A DNA stretch of 34,688 nt from Streptomyces sp. JJ36 (GCF_021696945.1 NZ_JACYHE010000065.1:1-34688), one strand, 5' to 3'; shown: positions 1 to 8,123, numbered from the stretch's first letter. Numbers and translations are program-made. Notes: a model not told the origin generated them from the sequence alone.

Positions 1-112
1 CCCGTAGCCCGCCAAGCAGTGACCGCAACAGAACGAGCCCCGCACCCGGCAACGCACCCGCCACCACCCCCACCGCGCAGCCGCGACACCGCGCCTCCGG
101 CTCCCCTCCGGC
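1..112. other. Intergenic edge, no gene seen
   Basis: Proline/arginine-rich reading frames here are GC-skew artefacts. The stretch lies just downstream of the leftward FAD oxidoreductase stop. I see no convincing terminator hairpin or coding signal before the window edge. Confidence 0.4.
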
Positions 113-3052
113 TCAGCTCTCTCCAGCCGCCCCCTCCCCCAGCCCCTCGGCCAGGACCTCCGCGAGGTGGCGGGGGCGGTAGCCGGCGGGGAGGTTGCCG
201 AGCTGTTCGAGCTGGGTGCGGCAGGAGTACCCGTCCGCCAGCAGCTCCGTGGCGGGGTCGCCGGCCAGCGCGCGCCGCACGGCGGGCAGCAGTTCGTCCT
301 CGGCGCAGGCGGCGGACACCTCGTAGTGCCCGGCCTCGAAGCCGAAGTTGCCGGCGAGTCCGCAGCAGCCGGCGCTGAGGTCGCCGGTGAGCCCGGCGCG
401 CCGGCGCAGCCGGCGGTCGGCGGCGTCGCCGAGGACGGCGTGCTGGTGGCAGTGGTTCTGCCCGGCGACGGGACGGTCGAGGCACGGCGGCTCCCACTCC
501 GGGGCGTACTCCTCCAGGGTCTGCGCGAAGGTCCGTACGGAGGCCGCCAACCGCTCCGCGCGCGGGTCGTCGTGGAGAAGCTCGGGCAGGTCGGTGCGGA
601 GTGCCGCCGCGCACGGCGGTTCGAGGACCGTCACCGGCAGCCCGGCGTCCAGCGCGGGCGCGATCCGGTCCAGGGTGCGGCGCATCACCGTACGGGCCAG
701 GTCGAGCTGCCCGGTGGAGACGTACGTCAGCCCGCAGCACACCTGCCGTGGCGGTACGGCGATCCGCAGCCCGGCTTCGCGCAGGACCCGGACGGCGGCG
801 GTGCCGGCCTCGGGCGAGAGGTAGTTGGTGAAGGTGTCCGGCCACAGGACCACGCGCGGTTCCCCCGGCTCCCCCATGCCGCGCCCCGGCTGGGCGCGCC
901 ACCAGCGCTGGAAGGAGCGGCGCGGCAGCGGCGGGATGTCCCGTTCGGGCGTGAGGCCGCCGAGTCGCTTGGCGAGGGCGGCCAGCGGTGCGACGCGCGC
1001 ACCGGCGTTGAGGAGCGGGGCGGTCCGGGTGGCGTCCACCAGCCGGAGCCACTGGGGGAGCCGGCCCATGGAGTGGTGCGCGAGGGGCCGCCGCCGGTCG
1101 GCGTAGTGGTGGTGCAGGAACTCCGCCTTGTAGGTGGCCATGTCGACGCCGACGGGACAGTCGCTGCGGCAGCCCTTGCAGGACAGGCACAGGTCCAGCG
1201 CCTCCCGCACCTCCTGGGAGCCCCAGCCGTCGGTGACGACCTCGCCGGCGAGCATCTCGTGCAGCAGCCGGGCGCGGCCGCGCGTGGAGTGCTGTTCCTC
1301 GCCGGTGGCGCGGAAGGACGGGCACATGACGTTGCTGCCGGCGGTCGTGTTGCGGCACTTGGCGACGCCGACGCAGCGGCGTACGGCGGCGGAGAAGTCG
1401 CCGCCGTCGTGCGGGTAGCCGAACTCCACGTCGACCGGGCGGCGCGGCAGCGGCGTGAAGCGCAGGTTCTCGTCGATGCGGTGCGGCCGGGCCAGGATGC
1501 CGGGGTTGAGGCCGCCGGACGGGTCCCAGAGGTCCTTGAAGCGGTGGAAGAGGTCCACCATCTCCGTGCCGTACATGCGCGGCAGCAGCTCGGCGCGCGC
1601 CTGGCCGTCGCCGTGTTCGCCGGAGAGCGAGCCGCCGTGCTCGACGACCAGGCCGGCCAGGTCGGCGGAGAAGGAGCGGAAGCGGCGGATGCCCTCGGCG
1701 CCGACGAGGTCGAAGTCGATGCGCACGTGGATGCAGCCGTCCCCGAAGTGCCCGTAGGGCAACCCGCGCAGGCCGTGCTCGCGCAGCAGCTTCCGGAAGT
1801 CTCGGAGGTACGCGCCGAGGCGGGGCGGCGGCACCGCGCAGTCCTCCCAGCCGGGCCAGGCCTCGCCGCCGCCGGGGATGCGGGTGGCGGTGCCGGAGGC
1901 GTCCTCGCGGACCCGCCAGAGGGCGCGCTGGTCGGCGGGGGCGGTGACTACGGTGTGGTCGGTGGTCCCCTCGGCGGCCGCGCGGCACACCTCCTCGGCG
2001 CGGGCCCGGGCGGCGGCCGGGTCGTCGCCGCCGACCTCGACGAAGAGCCAGGCGCCGCCGCGCGGCAGGGCGGCGCGGGCGGCGTCGCCGACCAGGTCGT
2101 TGGCCATGCCCTCGACGGTCAGCGGACGGTGCGGGAGCAGTCCGGCGGCCGCCTCGGCGGCGGCGCTCTCGTCGGCGTAGCCGAGGACGGCCAGCGCGCG
2201 GGCGGCGGGCACCGGGACCAGCCGCACGGTGGCCTCGGTCAGCACCCCGAGGGTGCCCTCGCTGCCCGTGAAGGCGCGGGCCCAGTCCTCGTGCTTCTCC
2301 GGGAGCAGCTCGTCCAGGGCGTATCCGGAGATGCGGCGCGGGAGCTCGGGGAAGCCGGTGCGCAGCCGGGCGAGCTCGTCCCGTACCAGGGTGCGGGCGC
2401 CGTCCCGCAGCGGCGCGGGGACGCCGCCTCCCCCGGGGCCGAGGACGGCGCGGTCGCCGTCGTAGGTGAGCACGTCGATCTCGTGCACGTTCTCGGCGGT
2501 GGTGCCCCAGGCGACGGAGTGGGAGCCGCAGGAGTTGTTGCCGATCATGCCGCCGAGGGTGCAGCGGCTGTGCGTGGAGGGGTCGGGCCCGAAGGTCAGG
2601 CCGTACGGGGCGGCGGCGCCGCGGAGGTCGTCCAGGATGACCCCGGGCTGTACGAGGGCCGTACGGGAGCCGGGGTCGAGGGCACGGACGGCGTTCATGT
2701 GCCGGGTGAAGTCCAGCACGACGCCGACGCCGGTGGCCTGCCCGGCGATCGAGGTGCCGGCGCCGCGCGCCACCACGGGGACGCCGCGCTCCCGGCAGGC
2801 GGCGAGGGTCGCCGCCACGTCCTCGGCGTCCCGGGGCGCGACGACGCCGAGGGGGACGCGCCGGTAGTTGGAGGCGTCCATGGTGACGAGGGCCCGGTCG
2901 GCGGTGCCGAACTCCACCTCGCCGCGCACGGTGGCGCGCAGGCCCTGTTCCAGATCGCGTGCGGTGTCCGCGGCGCCGGCGGTGGCGTACGGGCTGCCGG
3001 GGCTCACACCGGGGCGGGCTTCCACGCCTTCGCCTTCGTCTGCTGCTGCCAT
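113..3052 (-). CDS. FAD-linked oxidase / Fe-S (CCG domain) fusion oxidoreductase
   Basis: A 979-residue flavoprotein fused to an iron-sulfur electron-transfer module, the architecture of D-lactate/D-2-hydroxyacid dehydrogenases of the GlcD-GlcF type. The FAD-binding loop RGAGTS is near residues 97-102. The oxidase C-domain carries GHFGDGCIH (434-442) and SLSGEHGDG (about 475-483). Ferredoxin cysteines follow: one set near 560, 566 and 577, and CLSCKGCRSDC at 622-632 (C-x2-C-x2-C-x3-C). Two cysteine-rich CCG-type motifs (VCCGL, GCCGL) lie towards the C-terminus. It is probably cytoplasmic or membrane-associated, oxidising a 2-hydroxy acid; the substrate cannot be read from sequence. The frame is open to 3256, but I choose ATG 3052: a CACGCT box lies 6 nt upstream (leaderless), and the upstream extension is low-complexity and overlaps the divergent GNAT gene. 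Confidence 0.88.
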   Translation of the reverse strand: MAAADEGEGVEARPGVSPGSPYATAGAADTARDLEQGLRATVRGEVEFGTADRALVTMDASNYRRVPLGVVAPRDAEDVAATLAACRERGVPVVARGAGTSIAGQATGVGVVLDFTRHMNAVRALDPGSRTALVQPGVILDDLRGAAAPYGLTFGPDPSTHSRCTLGGMIGNNSCGSHSVAWGTTAENVHEIDVLTYDGDRAVLGPGGGGVPAPLRDGARTLVRDELARLRTGFPELPRRISGYALDELLPEKHEDWARAFTGSEGTLGVLTEATVRLVPVPAARALAVLGYADESAAAEAAAGLLPHRPLTVEGMANDLVGDAARAALPRGGAWLFVEVGGDDPAAARARAEEVCRAAAEGTTDHTVVTAPADQRALWRVREDASGTATRIPGGGEAWPGWEDCAVPPPRLGAYLRDFRKLLREHGLRGLPYGHFGDGCIHVRIDFDLVGAEGIRRFRSFSADLAGLVVEHGGSLSGEHGDGQARAELLPRMYGTEMVDLFHRFKDLWDPSGGLNPGILARPHRIDENLRFTPLPRRPVDVEFGYPHDGGDFSAAVRRCVGVAKCRNTTAGSNVMCPSFRATGEEQHSTRGRARLLHEMLAGEVVTDGWGSQEVREALDLCLSCKGCRSDCPVGVDMATYKAEFLHHHYADRRRPLAHHSMGRLPQWLRLVDATRTAPLLNAGARVAPLAALAKRLGGLTPERDIPPLPRRSFQRWWRAQPGRGMGEPGEPRVVLWPDTFTNYLSPEAGTAAVRVLREAGLRIAVPPRQVCCGLTYVSTGQLDLARTVMRRTLDRIAPALDAGLPVTVLEPPCAAALRTDLPELLHDDPRAERLAASVRTFAQTLEEYAPEWEPPCLDRPVAGQNHCHQHAVLGDAADRRLRRRAGLTGDLSAGCCGLAGNFGFEAGHYEVSAACAEDELLPAVRRALAGDPATELLADGYSCRTQLEQLGNLPAGYRPRHLAEVLAEGLGEGAAGES

Positions 3053-3058
3053 GCCACC

Positions 3059-3064
3059 AGCGTG
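3059..3064 (-). promoter_or_regulatory. Putative leaderless -10 box (CACGCT) of the FAD oxidoreductase
   Basis: Reads CACGCT on the minus strand, 6 nt before ATG 3052. It has the same geometry as the TANNNT boxes elsewhere in the window but C instead of T at the first base. It supports the downstream start. There is no purine-rich SD in the gap. Confidence 0.4.
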
Positions 3065-3199
3065 CCGCCTCGCGGGCGTTTTCGGAGCATGGCGCACGGG
3101 ATCGGGCGGGGCGGGCGGGCCCGTGCCGCCGGGCGGTGCGGGGTCGCGGCGCCGGGGGCGTACGCCGAAACCCGTATGCCGGCGGCCGCCGGCCCGGCA

Positions 3200-3205
3200 T
3201 ACGCT
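3200..3205 (+). promoter_or_regulatory. Leaderless -10 box (TACGCT) of the GNAT gene
   Basis: TACGCT ends 7 nt before GTG 3213, with no Shine-Dalgarno in the gap. This is the typical actinobacterial leaderless promoter spacing and fixes the start at 3213. Confidence 0.6.
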
Positions 3206-3212
3206 GGGGCGG

Positions 3213-3776
3213 GTGAGCGACCAAGCATTCCTCGACAGGCTCGGCCGGCGCGTCACCCTGCACGAGGTGGACGACGGGAACTGGCGCGCCGTGGCCGACG
3301 TGGCGCCCCTGGACGAGCAGCGCGCGTACGTGGCCGCGCTGGCGGCGCGCTACCTGCTGCTGTCGATCCACGAGGAGCCGTGGCGGTCGCTGGCCGTGTG
3401 CGCGGACGGCGCCGTCGTCGGGCACGTCATGTGGGGCCGGGACGAGGAGGGCGCGCACTGGATCGGCGGGCTGATGGTGGACCGCGCCGAACAGGGGCGC
3501 GGGGTCGGGCGGGCACTGCTGCGCGCCCTGCTGGCCCGGCTGGCGGCGCAGCCGGACTGCCGGGTGATCCGGCTCTCCTACCAGCTGGACAATGTGGCGG
3601 CCCGGGAGCTCTACGAGTCCACGGGGTTCGTGCGCACCCGGTCGGTGGAGGACGCCGAGGAGCTGGGCGAGGAGGAGATCGTCGCCGAGCTGACCGCGGA
3701 GGCCGCCCGGCGCGCGGCGGCCGCGGAACGGCCGGGTACGGACGCCGCGGGGCCGGGCGCGGGACGGCAGCCGTGA
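3213..3776 (+). CDS. GNAT family N-acetyltransferase
   Basis: A 187-residue acetyltransferase expected to move an acetyl group from acetyl-CoA to an amine. The acetyl-CoA pyrophosphate loop (motif A) is QGRGVGRA at residues 94-101, preceded by the strand WIGGLMVD. Motif B appears as DNVAARELYESTGF. This layout matches the spermine/spermidine or ribosomal-protein acetyltransferase branch, but the acceptor cannot be told. The last 25 or so residues are alanine/glycine-rich and probably disordered. GTG 3213 is chosen because TACGCT sits 7 nt upstream. It diverges from the FAD oxidoreductase, with 160 nt between start codons. Confidence 0.85.
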   Translation: MSDQAFLDRLGRRVTLHEVDDGNWRAVADVAPLDEQRAYVAALAARYLLLSIHEEPWRSLAVCADGAVVGHVMWGRDEEGAHWIGGLMVDRAEQGRGVGRALLRALLARLAAQPDCRVIRLSYQLDNVAARELYESTGFVRTRSVEDAEELGEEEIVAELTAEAARRAAAAERPGTDAAGPGAGRQP

Positions 3777-4088
3777 GCGGGGGCGCGGGCCGGCCGTAAG
3801 CGGGCGCGGGCGGCGGGGCAGGCAGGGCGTCCGGTGCCGGTCCACGCTACGGACACACGCCGGGCGGGCCCGGCCACAGCCTGGACCGGCACACGATCAC
3901 GACGCGGGCGGGCGCCGGTGGCCGATCGGCCGCGCGGGCTGCGGCCGCCCCCTCTCGCCGGACGGCCACGCGCCGGCGGAGGACGGCCGTAGAGAACGGT
4001 GGAGAACGGCGGGCGGGCCGGGGTCGCGGGCCCTGCCGGCGGCGGCCCCCGGGGCGGCGGCCGCCGCCCCGGGACGCTCGGGTCCGGA
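3777..4088. other. Intergenic region of about 310 bp with a large palindrome
   Basis: Lies between the convergent GNAT and LLM genes. It holds short GC-rich near-repeats around 3774-3812 and a 26-bp perfect palindrome (4048-4073, listed separately). I see no gene; the open frames have no family resemblance. Confidence 0.5.
4048..4073. terminator. Perfect 26-bp palindrome, likely bidirectional terminator
   Basis: Each 13-nt arm (CCCGGGGCGGCGG) is the exact reverse complement of the other, with no spacer. It lies 15 nt past the stop of the leftward LLM gene and downstream of the GNAT gene. There is no T-tract, as is common for streptomycete terminators. Confidence 0.6.
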
Positions 4089-5057
4089 TCAGAAGGCCGA
4101 CCGCAGCTCCGGGAGGAGCGTGCTGCGGGCCCACTCCAGGAAGTCGTGCTGGCTGTCGCCGCCGACCTGCACCAGCGCGACCTCGGTGAACCCCGCGTCC
4201 ACGAACGGCTTCACCGCCTGCACGAAGTGCGCCGGATCGTCGCCGCAGGGGATGGTCTCGGCGACGTCCTCGGGGCGGACGAACTGGGTGGCGGCCGCGA
4301 AGGACGCCGGGCCGGGCAGCTCGGAGTTGACCTTCCAGCCGCCGGCGAACCAGCGGAACTGGTCGTGGGCGCGGCGCACCGCCGCGTCGCGGTCCGGGTC
4401 GTAGCAGACCGGGAGCTGTCCGACGCGGGGCTTGCCCTCGCCGCCGTGGCGGGAGAAGTTCTCGAGCAGCTCCGCCTTGGGCTCGGTGGCGATGACCAGG
4501 TCGGCCAGCCGGCCGGCGAGGGCGCTCGACTGCTCGCCGGAGACCGCGACGCCGATGGGCGGCGGCTCGCCGGGCAGGTCCCAGAGCTTCGCGGACTCCA
4601 CGGAGTAGTGCGTGCCGCGGTGGTTGACGTGGCCGCCCGCGAAGAGGGCCCGGATGATCTGCAGGGCCTCCTCCAGCATCGCGTGCCGTACGTCGGCCGG
4701 GGGCCAGCCGCCGCCCACCACGTGCTCGTTGAGGTTCTCGCCCGCGCCCAGGCCGAGCCGGAACCGCCCCTCGGAGAGGAGCTGGAGGGTGGCGGCCTTC
4801 TGCGCGACCACTGCGGGGTGGTACCGCATGGTCGGGCAGGTCACGTACGTCATGAGCGGGATGCGCCGGGTGGCGTTCGCGGCGGCGCCGAGGACGCTCC
4901 AGGCGTACGGCGAGTGGCCCTGGGAATCCAGCCAGGGGAAGTAGTGGTCGGAGGTGACGGAGAAGTCGAACCCCGCCTCCTCGGCGCCCACCACGTGGTC
5001 GACGAGGGACCGCGGATCCGCCTGTTCGGTCAACATCGTGTACCCGATCTGCACCAT
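4089..5057 (-). CDS. LLM class F420-dependent oxidoreductase (F420-G6PD-like)
   Basis: A 322-residue luciferase-like (TIM-barrel) enzyme resembling the group of F420-dependent glucose-6-phosphate dehydrogenase relatives. It begins with the family's typical QIGYTMLTEQ strand, then SDHYFPW, TYVTCPTMRYHP, GRFRLGLGAGENLNEHV and AVSGEQSSALAGRLAD. It presumably uses coenzyme F420 for hydride transfer in the cytoplasm; the true substrate is unknown, because most members of this group are not sugar dehydrogenases. The open frame extends to 5366, but homology starts at ATG 5057. A weak TACTCG box lies 6 nt upstream, suggesting a leaderless transcript. The upstream extension would read antisense through the GNAT remnant. 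Confidence 0.88.
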   Translation of the reverse strand: MVQIGYTMLTEQADPRSLVDHVVGAEEAGFDFSVTSDHYFPWLDSQGHSPYAWSVLGAAANATRRIPLMTYVTCPTMRYHPAVVAQKAATLQLLSEGRFRLGLGAGENLNEHVVGGGWPPADVRHAMLEEALQIIRALFAGGHVNHRGTHYSVESAKLWDLPGEPPPIGVAVSGEQSSALAGRLADLVIATEPKAELLENFSRHGGEGKPRVGQLPVCYDPDRDAAVRRAHDQFRWFAGGWKVNSELPGPASFAAATQFVRPEDVAETIPCGDDPAHFVQAVKPFVDAGFTEVALVQVGGDSQHDFLEWARSTLLPELRSAF

Positions 5058-5125
5058 GGCGCGCGAGTACCGCCCCGCACCAGGGCAAAACATGACACAT
5101 CGCCGGGTGCTCCGCCGGGTACGTC

Positions 5126-5336
5126 CGGCGCCGCGGACGCGCTCGGGGAGCCGCTGGTGGCGCTGCTGGGGAGCCCGGACTTCTACGGGCGGTTCGGGTT
5201 CCGGGAGAGCACCGCATACGGCGTGACGTCGCCCGACGCGCGCTGGGGCGGGTACTTCCAGGTGCGCACGCTGAGCGCTCACGAGCCGTCGATGCGGGGC
5301 GTCTTCACCTACGCGGAGCCCTTCGCGCGGCTCTGA
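5126..5336 (+). pseudogene. C-terminal remnant of a YhbS-type GNAT acetyltransferase
   Basis: The plus strand encodes about 70 residues that read as the C-terminal third of a GNAT protein: GSPDFYGRFGF, then YGVTSPD and RGVFTYAEPF, ending at TGA 5334-5336. These match the end of the YhbS-like family, which has GxPxYYxRFGF followed by a short beta segment. The N-terminal half, including the acetyl-CoA loop, is missing: upstream sequence in this frame is the antisense of the LLM start region. No start codon with an SD precedes it. It is probably a relic left by a deletion or insertion that brought the LLM gene to this place. Confidence 0.6.
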
Positions 5337-5416
5337 GTACTCCGGCCCGGCGCACACCCGGCGCATAGCCCGGCCCCGGGGCGCACCGACGGGACCAGGA
5401 GGCGGCGTACGGAGGA

Positions 5417-5445
5417 TTTACAGCCGTACGGGGTCGCGCTACGTT
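5417..5445 (+). promoter_or_regulatory. Sigma-70-type promoter of the LPMO gene
   Basis: A -35 box TTTACA (5417-5422) is separated by 17 nt from a -10 box TACGTT (5440-5445). The predicted start of transcription falls at about 5451-5453, inside the CebR operator, so a bound repressor would block the promoter directly. Confidence 0.6.
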
Positions 5446-5448
5446 GCA

Positions 5449-5462
5449 TGGGAGCGCTCCCA
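5449..5462. promoter_or_regulatory. CebR operator (TGGGAGCGCTCCCA)
   Basis: An exact 14-bp palindrome identical to the published binding site of CebR, the LacI-type cellobiose/cellotriose-responsive repressor of Streptomyces cellulose utilisation. It lies 4 nt after the -10 box and 33 nt before the LPMO start. It predicts induction by cello-oligosaccharides. Confidence 0.88.
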
Positions 5463-5495
5463 CACCCCACCTTCCCGCGAAGGGACGACAGCGCG

Positions 5496-6617
5496 ATGAG
5501 GCAATCCCCGCCCGCCGCAGAGCGGCGGCCGCACGGCCACGGCCGCCGCTTCCGCACCCGAATCCTGCTGACGCTGCTGGCCGCCTTCCCCGGGCTGTGC
5601 CTGGTGTTCTTCACCGGAGGCACCGCCGAGGCGCACGGCGCGCCCCTGAACCCCGGCAGCCGGACCTACCTGTGCTGGGAACACAGCCGCACCCAGTCCG
5701 GCTCCATGGACCCGACCAACCCCGCCTGCCGGGCGGCCATGGACATCAGCGGCAGCACCGCCTTCTACAACTGGTTCGCCGTGCTGCGCTCGGACGGTGC
5801 CGGACGCACCGAGGGCTTCATCCCGGACGGGCAGCTCTGCAGCGGCGGCACCGGTGGACCGTACGACTTCACCGGCTTCAACCTGGCCCGGGACGACTGG
5901 CCCTACACCCATCTGACCTCCGGCGCCCAGATGGAGTTCGCCTACAACGCGTGGGCCGCGCACCCGGGCACCTTCCACCTCTACGTCACCAAGGACGGCT
6001 ACGACCCGACGCAGCCGCTCGGCTGGGACGACCTGGAGGACCAGCCCTTCCTGTCGGTGACCGACCCGGCTCTGGAGGGCGACGTCGGCAGCGTGAACGG
6101 CCGGTACGTGTGGAACGGGACGCTGCCCTCGGGCAAGTCCGGCAAGCACCTGATCTACATGGTGTGGGAGCGCTCGGACAGCGCCGAGACCTTCTACAGC
6201 TGCTCGGACGTGGTCTTCGACGGCGGCAACGGCGAGGTGACCGTCCCCGGTGACGACGGCGGCGACCCGGGCGACCCCGGTGACCCGGGCGACCCGGGCG
6301 ACCCGGGCGACCCGGCGGGCTGCGCCGCGGAGTACCGCAGCACCAACTCCTGGGGCAGCGGCTACCAGGGCGAGATCACCGTGACCAACACCGCGGACAG
6401 CGCGATCTCCGGCTGGACCGTCCGCTTCACGCTGCCGGACGGCCAGACACTGGCCAACGCCTGGAACGGCACGGCCACCACCAGCGGTCAGGAGGTGGAG
6501 GTACGGAACGCCGGCTGGAACGGCTCCCTGGAGCCCGGCGCTTCCGCGACCTTCGGCTACCAGGTGAGCGGCGGCGGCGCGCCGGCGACGCTCACCACCG
6601 ACTGCACGCCGCGCTGA
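5496..6617 (+). CDS. Secreted AA10 lytic polysaccharide monooxygenase with CBM2
   Basis: A 373-residue copper enzyme that oxidatively cleaves crystalline cellulose or chitin outside the cell. Residues 1-46 form a signal peptide with a twin basic start and hydrophobic core. Cleavage after AEA exposes His47, the first histidine-brace ligand, and His156 in NAWAAHPG is the second. Phe233 in ETFYSCSD fits the axial position. A linker of GDP repeats (about 257-273) joins a CBM2 cellulose-binding module (276-370) bounded by Cys276 and Cys370, with Trp286, Trp323 and Trp341 likely on the binding face. The CBM2 and CebR box favour cellulose as substrate. ATG 5496 is chosen over the in-frame ATG 5448 because the latter falls at the operator; AAGGGA precedes the chosen start. 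Confidence 0.93.
   Translation: MRQSPPAAERRPHGHGRRFRTRILLTLLAAFPGLCLVFFTGGTAEAHGAPLNPGSRTYLCWEHSRTQSGSMDPTNPACRAAMDISGSTAFYNWFAVLRSDGAGRTEGFIPDGQLCSGGTGGPYDFTGFNLARDDWPYTHLTSGAQMEFAYNAWAAHPGTFHLYVTKDGYDPTQPLGWDDLEDQPFLSVTDPALEGDVGSVNGRYVWNGTLPSGKSGKHLIYMVWERSDSAETFYSCSDVVFDGGNGEVTVPGDDGGDPGDPGDPGDPGDPGDPAGCAAEYRSTNSWGSGYQGEITVTNTADSAISGWTVRFTLPDGQTLANAWNGTATTSGQEVEVRNAGWNGSLEPGASATFGYQVSGGGAPATLTTDCTPR
6264..6317 (+). repeat. Six 9-bp tandem units encoding the GDP linker
   Basis: Six consecutive 9-nt units, mostly GACCCGGGC with one GACCCCGGT and a diverged last copy, encode the Gly-Asp-Pro linker between the AA10 and CBM2 domains. Such arrays change length by slippage. Confidence 0.9.
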
Positions 6618-6630
6618 CCCGCGGCGGCCC

Positions 6631-6658
6631 GGGCACCGGCGCACCCGCGCCGGTGCCC
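6631..6658 (+). terminator. Terminator hairpin after the LPMO gene
   Basis: A perfect 12-bp stem (GGGCACCGGCGC) with a 4-nt ACCC loop, starting 14 nt after the LPMO stop. No T-tract. Confidence 0.75.
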
Positions 6659-6871
6659 ACAGCACCGGCCCCGCCCCCACGGGACGGGGGCCGGCGCACC
6701 GGCGCACCGCGTCGACCCTCCGGCCGGAGGGGACGGGCCCCGCACCAGGCCCGCGGCCGGAGGGGCGCCCGGGCCGGCCGCCCTCCCCGCCGGCCGGGCA
6801 CCGTCCCGTCTCGTGATCCGGACGAGGGGCCGTATCGCGAGACGGGACGCCCCCCGCGGGGCCGGACGCAC

Positions 6872-6877
6872 TACGCT
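6872..6877 (+). promoter_or_regulatory. Leaderless -10 box (TACGCT) of serC
   Basis: TACGCT ends 7 nt before GTG 6885; the gap TCGCCCC has no SD. This sets the start. Confidence 0.6.
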
Positions 6878-6884
6878 TCGCCCC

Positions 6885-8003
6885 GTGGCTGAGATCCAGA
6901 TTCCCGCTGACATCAAGCCCGCCGACGGTCGCTTCGGCTCGGGCCCGTCCAAGGTGCGCACCGAGGCGCTGAACGCCCTCGCCGCCACCGGTACGTCACT
7001 GCTCGGCACCTCTCACCGCCAACCGCCCGTCAAGAACCTCGTGGGCCGGGTCCGCGAGGGGGTGCGGGCGCTCTTCCAGCTCCCCGAGGGCTACGAGGTC
7101 GTTCTCGGAAACGGCGGCTCCACCGCCTTCTGGGACATCGCGACGCACGGCCTGATCGAGCGCCGGTCGCAGCATCTGACCTTCGGCGAGTTCTCCTCCA
7201 AGTTCGCCAAGGCGTCGAAGCTGGCGCCCTGGCTGGAGGAGCCGTCCCTCATCGCCTCCGACCCCGGCACCCACGCGCTGCCGCGGGCCGAGCAGGGCGT
7301 GGACGTCTACGCCCTGACGCACAACGAGACCTCCACGGGCGTGGCCATGCCGGTCGAGCGGCCGGCGGGCGCGGACGAGGGCGCGCTGGTGCTGGTGGAC
7401 GCCACCTCCGGCGCGGGCGGCCTGCCGGTGGACATCGCGCAGACCGACGCCTACTACTTCGCGCCGCAGAAGTCCTTCGCCGCGGACGGCGGGCTGTGGA
7501 TCGCCGTGTTCTCCCCGGCCGCGCTGGAGCGGGCGGAGCGCCTGGCCGCCTCCGACCGGCACATCCCCGAGTTCTTCAACCTGAAGACCGCGATCGACAA
7601 CTCGCGCAAGGACCAGACGTACAACACCCCGGCGCTGGCCACCCTCTTCCTGCTCGCCGAGCAGCTCGACTGGATCAACGGCCAGGGCGGCCTGGACTGG
7701 GCGGTGCGCCGCACCGCCGACTCGTCCCGGCGCCTCTACGGCTGGGCGGAGGAGGCCAAGCTCGCCACCCCGTTCGTGACCGACCCGGCGCAGCGCTCGC
7801 AGGTCGTCGGCACGATCGACTTCGAGGAGGGCGTGGACGCCGCGGCGATCGCCAAGGTCCTGCGGGCCAACGGCATCGTGGACACCGAGCCCTACCGCAA
7901 GCTGGGCCGCAACCAGCTCCGGGTGGCGATGTTCCCGGCCGTCGAGCCGGACGACGTGCAGGCCCTGACCGCCTGCATCGACCACGTGATCGAGCGTCTC
8001 TGA
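6885..8003 (+). CDS. serC: Phosphoserine transaminase
   Basis: A 372-residue class V PLP aminotransferase that converts 3-phosphohydroxypyruvate and glutamate to phosphoserine, the second step of serine biosynthesis. It opens with DGRFGSGPSKVR, the phosphate-binding start typical of the actinobacterial SerC branch. It has NGGSTAFWD near 76-84, THNETSTG near 145-152, VDATSGAGG at 171-179, and the Schiff-base lysine in YFAPQKSFAADGG, Lys196. The length fits the family. GTG 6885 is supported by the TACGCT box 7 nt upstream. It stands alone between two terminators, so it is probably monocistronic. Confidence 0.95.
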   Translation: MAEIQIPADIKPADGRFGSGPSKVRTEALNALAATGTSLLGTSHRQPPVKNLVGRVREGVRALFQLPEGYEVVLGNGGSTAFWDIATHGLIERRSQHLTFGEFSSKFAKASKLAPWLEEPSLIASDPGTHALPRAEQGVDVYALTHNETSTGVAMPVERPAGADEGALVLVDATSGAGGLPVDIAQTDAYYFAPQKSFAADGGLWIAVFSPAALERAERLAASDRHIPEFFNLKTAIDNSRKDQTYNTPALATLFLLAEQLDWINGQGGLDWAVRRTADSSRRLYGWAEEAKLATPFVTDPAQRSQVVGTIDFEEGVDAAAIAKVLRANGIVDTEPYRKLGRNQLRVAMFPAVEPDDVQALTACIDHVIERL

Positions 8004-8012
8004 GCCCGCTCC

Positions 8013-8043
8013 CCCGCGCGGTCCCGGCCCGGGTCCGCGCGGG
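8013..8043 (+). terminator. First hairpin downstream of serC
   Basis: A 9-bp stem CCCGCGCGG / CCGCGCGGG with a GC-rich inner segment that can add a further short stem. It begins 9 nt after the stop. Confidence 0.55.
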
Positions 8044-8058
8044 ATGAGCAGGCGCCGC

Positions 8059-8089
8059 ACGGGCCCGGACGTCCCCCGTCCGGGCCCGT
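8059..8089 (+). terminator. Rho-independent terminator with T-tract after serC
   Basis: A 13-bp stem (ACGGGCCCGGACG) with a 5-nt loop, followed by TTTT at 8089-8092. It is the best canonical intrinsic terminator in the window and sits in tandem with the preceding hairpin. Confidence 0.82.
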
Positions 8090-8123
8090 TTTCCGTCCCG
8101 CCACGCCGGGTAACCGTGGCCAC

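Noticed and set aside
167..3799. Very long plus-strand open frame opposite the FAD oxidoreductase
   Set aside because: It is the GC-skew shadow of the minus-strand gene: low-complexity Gly/Ala/Val-rich translation without motifs, while the opposite strand has FAD and Fe-S signatures.
5448..5495. Upstream ATG 5448 as start of the LPMO
   Set aside because: It falls on the CebR operator/transcription start, and the SD AAGGGA and a normal signal peptide fit ATG 5496.
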